Below, one piece after another: positions 60,601-64,000 of a stretch of 64,000 bases of DNA. Positions within the stretch are counted from its first letter, which is position 1. Each line of letters opens with the position of its first letter. Source of the DNA: Microcebus murinus (lineage: Eukaryota > Chordata > Mammalia > Primates > Cheirogaleidae). Below the pieces are notes generated by a model that was not told where the DNA came from, searched no databases, and saw nothing but the letters and a program-made list of their open reading frames with translations. The stretch is taken from contig NC_134119.1 of NCBI RefSeq assembly GCF_040939455.1, forward strand, positions 68,000,890-68,064,889, written 5' to 3'. The position numbers and the translations under genes are program-made.

Positions 60601-61219
60601 GTGAGCAGAGTGTGGGCGAAGGCTGGGGAGAGGAGGGAAGAAGAGGGGTCCAGGAACCAGGAGCTGGCACCCCATTCCTGCTTCTCCGACATCCAAGCGT
60701 CCAGGGTCCCCAGGATTCCAGCCTGAGTCGGATAGTTGGAACTACACCTCCCAGCAGCCTGCGCGGCCAACAAGCACAACCAAAGGGGAATATTAGCTGT
60801 GAAGTTTGCTGGGATTAGTAGTTCCCCATGCTTCAAGAGCTTCAGAAGTTTGGCATATGCCTCCTTCACAATCCAGGAGTCGGCACCCCAAGACCCCTTC
60901 TCCTTCGAGGATCCATGAGTCTGGGGCTCTAGTCCTCTTCTCTCTCATACCAAGGAGTCCAGGACCCCAGCCCCCTTCTTCTTTAGACCCACGAATCTGG
61001 CCCCCCATCTCCCTCTTTTCCTAGGATCAAGGAGTCTTATTTCTCATTCCTTTTCTGTCTGGGGACTCAAGAGTCTGAGCCCTCAGGCCCCAGCTCTCCA
61101 AAGGACCCAGGAGTCCAGGCCCTCAGCACCTACCTTTCTTGGGATTCACAAGTCCTGGCCTCCAATCCTCCACTTTCTGCTGAACCCTAGAGTCCAGCCC
61201 CAAGCCCCCTCTCTCACAG
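60601..61219 (+). other. BCL2L12: BCL2L12 intron 1 with a decayed minisatellite
   Basis: Contains ACTACACCTCCCAGCA (60,741) and TGCTGGGATTAGTAGT (60,807), both ZNF143/THAP11-like. From about 60,860 to 61,210 it holds GACCCAGGAGTCCAGG / GACTCAAGAGTCTGAGCC phrases every 35-50 nt, a degenerate relative of the 37-bp VNTR in PRR12. Confidence 0.65.
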
Positions 61220-61227
61220 GTGCCTCC

Positions 61228-63792
61228 ATGGCAGGCTCGGAAGAGCTGGGGCCCCGAGATGACACGCTGAGGGTCCTGGCTGCTTTTCTAAATCGAGGTG
61301 AAGCTGCCGGGTCCCCCGTTGCAACCCCACCCAGGTAAGAGGAGTTGCCTTTCTCCCCCATGTGCATGCATTTGGTGTGGGGCCCTCTCTGACTCTTGCT
61401 CCTGGTCTCAACCTGTCTCCTCTTTATATCTGGCTCTATTCTCTGTCCCTGGGATTGCAAAGAGAGGTTCTCAGAGGGGTGGGGGTGGGACAGGAACTGT
61501 TTACAGGGGGTCTCTGGGATCACTGTCTGAGGTCCTCCTCCCCAGGAGCTCTGCCCGAGAGGAGCCCACAGACTTCCTGAGTCGCCTTCGAAGATGTCTT
61601 CCCTGCCCCCTGGGGCGAGGAGCAGTTCCCCCTGAGTCCCCTCGGCCTTGCTCCCTGCCCCTCCGACCCTGCTATGGTTCAGAGCCTGGTAAGAGATTTC
61701 CTTAGATCACTTGTAAAACTGGCAGGGCATAGGATAAGGTGCTAGTTTAAGATCACTCAGCTAGGAGGTATCTGTGTGGGGTCTTCAACACTAACCCTCA
61801 CCATCCTGTTCTCTCCCCTCTGCTATCCCCAAGTTAGATTTCTATCTGTGTCAATTCTGTGGGTTGCCCTTTGGAAGGCATTTGGTCCCTTTCTACCAGG
61901 TTGTTATTTCTCTCTTTTCATACATGCTTTCCTGCCCCTAAGACTTTTGTAGCCATGAGTACTCCTAATAGAAAGGCAGGAGACCTACTTTTCAATCACA
62001 ACTCCCTGGCTGTTTTGGTTGTATGACTCTGGGAAAAATTTTTTCTCTTCCCTGCTCCCCTGTTTTTCATTAGCAGAGTAGGAATTGGTGGGGAGGGCAT
62101 TGGACTTGATCAAGAGTGACCAACAGGTTTCCTCTCATATGTGAACCCGGATAGACTAAAAATGGCTGCTGGGACTGCTAGCTTGAAAAGCAGTTCACAG
62201 CTTGGGGAGGGGAGTGCTGTGATCAATTGGTGGTGGCTGCAATGGCCCAGTGATGGGGTGATAATAGCAGGAATGTCTTGTGGTTGCCTTCCTTGGATGA
62301 GATAATCTTCGAGGTCCAGTTTGACTCTAACGTTCTAAGTCCAGTTTGGGGATATGATAAAGGGGAAAGTACAAGGGTTTTGGCTTTTCTTTTTGTTTTT
62401 TGTACCAAGTTTGCTTGCTTAGAAATCACTGCTGCATGGCAAGGTAGTTGGGAGATGGAGAGAATCCATAAGTTCCTGATGTCTTGGAGACCCATGATTA
62501 ACTCTTTTCACCCCAGGCCCAGCTACTCCAGACTTCTATGCCCTGGTGGCCCAGCGACTGGAACAGCTGGTCCAAGAGCAACTGAAATCTCCACCTAGCC
62601 CTGGTGAGGTGCAGGGGAGCCCTGGACAAGGACGGGGATAAGAGGGTAGTCAGGGTTCTGCCCCCAGTCAAATTCTTTTCTGCTTCCAGAATTACAGGGT
62701 CCCCCACCCACGGAGAAGGAAGCCCTGCTTCGGAGGCTGGTGGCTTTGCTGGAGGAGGAGGCAGAAGTCATCAACCAGAAGGTGATGGGCACCTGTTCTA
62801 GACCTTATCGAGTATAGTAGTTTTGGGACGGTGGGCCACTGAGATCACAAGCTGGATCTGCGTTTTCTTTGGATGGTCAGAGGTGGAGAGGTGGGACAAG
62901 GCTTCAATAAAGGATTGAGTGACAGGGTTATGGTCAGTGTAGTACTATCCTTTTGTTAGAGGGGCGTGGCCTAAATGCACAGGATGTGACCATCAAAAAC
63001 ACGATCTAGGAGAGACTGGGCCAAATTGGGGAAGTAAAGGAATGAATGTGGGGGTGGGAGAGTGTCTGAAATCTCACTGATCATGGCAGGGACAAGTCTT
63101 AGAATGTAGGGAAAATAGACTGGCAGAGGAAGCATGGCTTATGACCTTGTCCTGGAACCTGGTTGGCTTGGGAGTTGGGGCAAAGTACATGGTTCTATAA
63201 TATTAATTATATGGTAGAGGGCAAGGTTGTAGACCCTAGCCTTGCTCCAGAGTCTCCAAGTGGGGAAACCTAGTAGGGACATAGAGCTTGGCCCTGATTG
63301 GCTGTTGAGGCCACAGCAGGGGCGTGGCTTAGAGGCTCAGGTTCTAGGCTGCTGTCCTAGGAGTAGTTTGGCCGAGACCATAGAGTCTGGCTTGTGATTG
63401 GCTGATGTGATGGCTTTAGAGGTTTAGTATTTAGAGTTGCCTTGAATGGGGAAACCACGCCTCCAAGTCACCTATTGGCTGACACGGACCTTGCCTCTCT
63501 TCCCCTCCCCGCCCCACAGCTGGCCTCCGACCCCGCCCTGCGCAACAAACTGGTCCGCCTGTCCACTGGCTCTTTCGCCCGCCTAGTGGAGCTGTTTTCC
63601 AGCCGTCAGGGCAGCTCTCATCCAAGTCGCGCATGTCCTGGGCCGCCGCCACCTTCCCCAGAGCCCCTGGCCCGCCTGGCTCTGGCCATGGAGCTGAGCC
63701 GGCGCGTGGCCGGGCTGGGGGGCACCCTGGCAGGACTCAGCGTGGAGCACGTGCACAGCTTCGCGCCTTGGATCCAGGCCCACGGGGGCTGG
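61228..63792 (+). CDS. BCL2L12: BCL2-like 12, N-terminal 234 residues (last exon outside window)
   Basis: Coding exons: 61228-61334, 61546-61688, 62517-62603, 62690-62781 and 63520-63792; the frame stays open into the next exon beyond 64,000. BCL2L12 is a proline-rich Bcl-2-related protein reported to restrain caspase activation and p53 signalling. The chosen start gives MAGSEELGPRDDTLRVL, in a CCATGG context 8 nt into exon 2. Visible are a proline-rich stretch (PPPPSPEP), the helical RLVALLEEEAEVINQ segment, and the LAMELSRRVAGLGG / PWIQAHGGW region leading into the C-terminal BH2-like motif. The longer N-terminal form I recall for human cannot be read here: the corresponding exon 1 frame has a TAA at 60,528-60,530, and the other open frame does not join exon 2 in phase. 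Confidence 0.93.
61689..62516 (+). other. BCL2L12: BCL2L12 intron 3
   Basis: An 828-nt intron, A/T-richer than its neighbours, with a MIR-like CTGGCTGTTTTGGTTGTATG patch near 62,007. No other feature is apparent. Confidence 0.55.
62782..63519 (+). other. BCL2L12: BCL2L12 intron 5
   Basis: A 738-nt intron with repeated GATTGGCTG...GGCGTGGCTTAGAGG phrases (63,296 and 63,399, with a related GGGGCGTGGCC at 62,961 and TATTGGCTGACACG at 63,473). It looks like an old tandem repeat of unclear period. No exon. Confidence 0.5.
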
Positions 63793-64000
63793 GTGAGCCT
63801 CAGAAGCCTCTCCGGGCCTCACTTAATCCAACCGTGATATGATGGACGGGGGCTGGGGGCTTCTTAGGTTGCCTTTCAGACCTCAGGTGTTGTCCCAGCT
63901 CTGCTGTCCATTCGTGCTGTGTTGAGCACCCACTGTACACCAGGCACTGCAGCGATGAGTGCAGACACTGTGCCTGGCTTAAATCACTGGTATTCACTAA
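63793..64000 (+). other. BCL2L12: BCL2L12 intron 6, truncated by the window end
   Basis: Starts with GTGAGC. It contains a MIR/L2-like GTTGAGCACCCACTGTACACC and CCAGGCACTGCAG at about 63,920-63,955. The final coding exon is beyond the window. Confidence 0.6.

Overview
This window is nuclear DNA from a primate, almost certainly a strepsirrhine (lemur or relative). Two observations support this. The five genes, their order and their orientations match human chromosome 19q13.33: PRR12 (+), RRAS (-), SCAF1 (+), IRF3 (-), BCL2L12 (+). Most full-length SINEs are Alu elements carrying the strepsirrhine mid-element linker, with AATTAATTGGCCAACTAA followed by a TATATA-rich stretch and AGAAAAAATTAGCC. 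All genes have canonical GT-AG introns and reading frames that join cleanly.

Layout. 1-27,900 is PRR12, complete, 14 coding exons encoding 2036 residues. 27,900-33,150 is intergenic, with a processed RPS27A pseudogene, a Y3 RNA retropseudogene and stacked SINEs. 33,150-37,130 is RRAS on the minus strand, 6 exons, 220 residues. 37,130-38,850 is the divergent RRAS/SCAF1 promoter interval. 38,850-53,590 is SCAF1, a noncoding first exon plus 10 coding exons, 1313 residues. 53,590-55,250 is intergenic and holds an Alu inserted in an Alu. 55,250-60,230 is IRF3 on the minus strand, 7 coding exons, 421 residues. 60,230-60,600 is a compact bidirectional promoter. 60,400 to the window end is BCL2L12, whose last exon lies beyond the window.

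The genes are functionally distinct: a neurodevelopmental nuclear protein, a Ras-family GTPase, an SR-type protein linked to RNA polymerase II, the interferon transcription factor and a Bcl-2-like protein. They share a GC-rich, gene-dense setting with head-to-head and tail-to-tail pairing. I see no new multi-gene system. The most interesting items are: (a) a 37-bp VNTR of about 41 units in the last PRR12 intron, in which nearly every unit resembles a 3' splice site and a five-unit block is duplicated; (b) two lineage differences at the IRF3 C-terminus, the S405 phosphoacceptor position read as Cys and an early stop at codon 422; (c) a BCL2L12 N-terminal extension that is closed in this species; (d) clusters of ACTACAAYTCCCAGCA-like motifs in and around IRF3; (e) nested retroinsertions, including three at one target site and a 22-nt insert with a 42-nt A tail.
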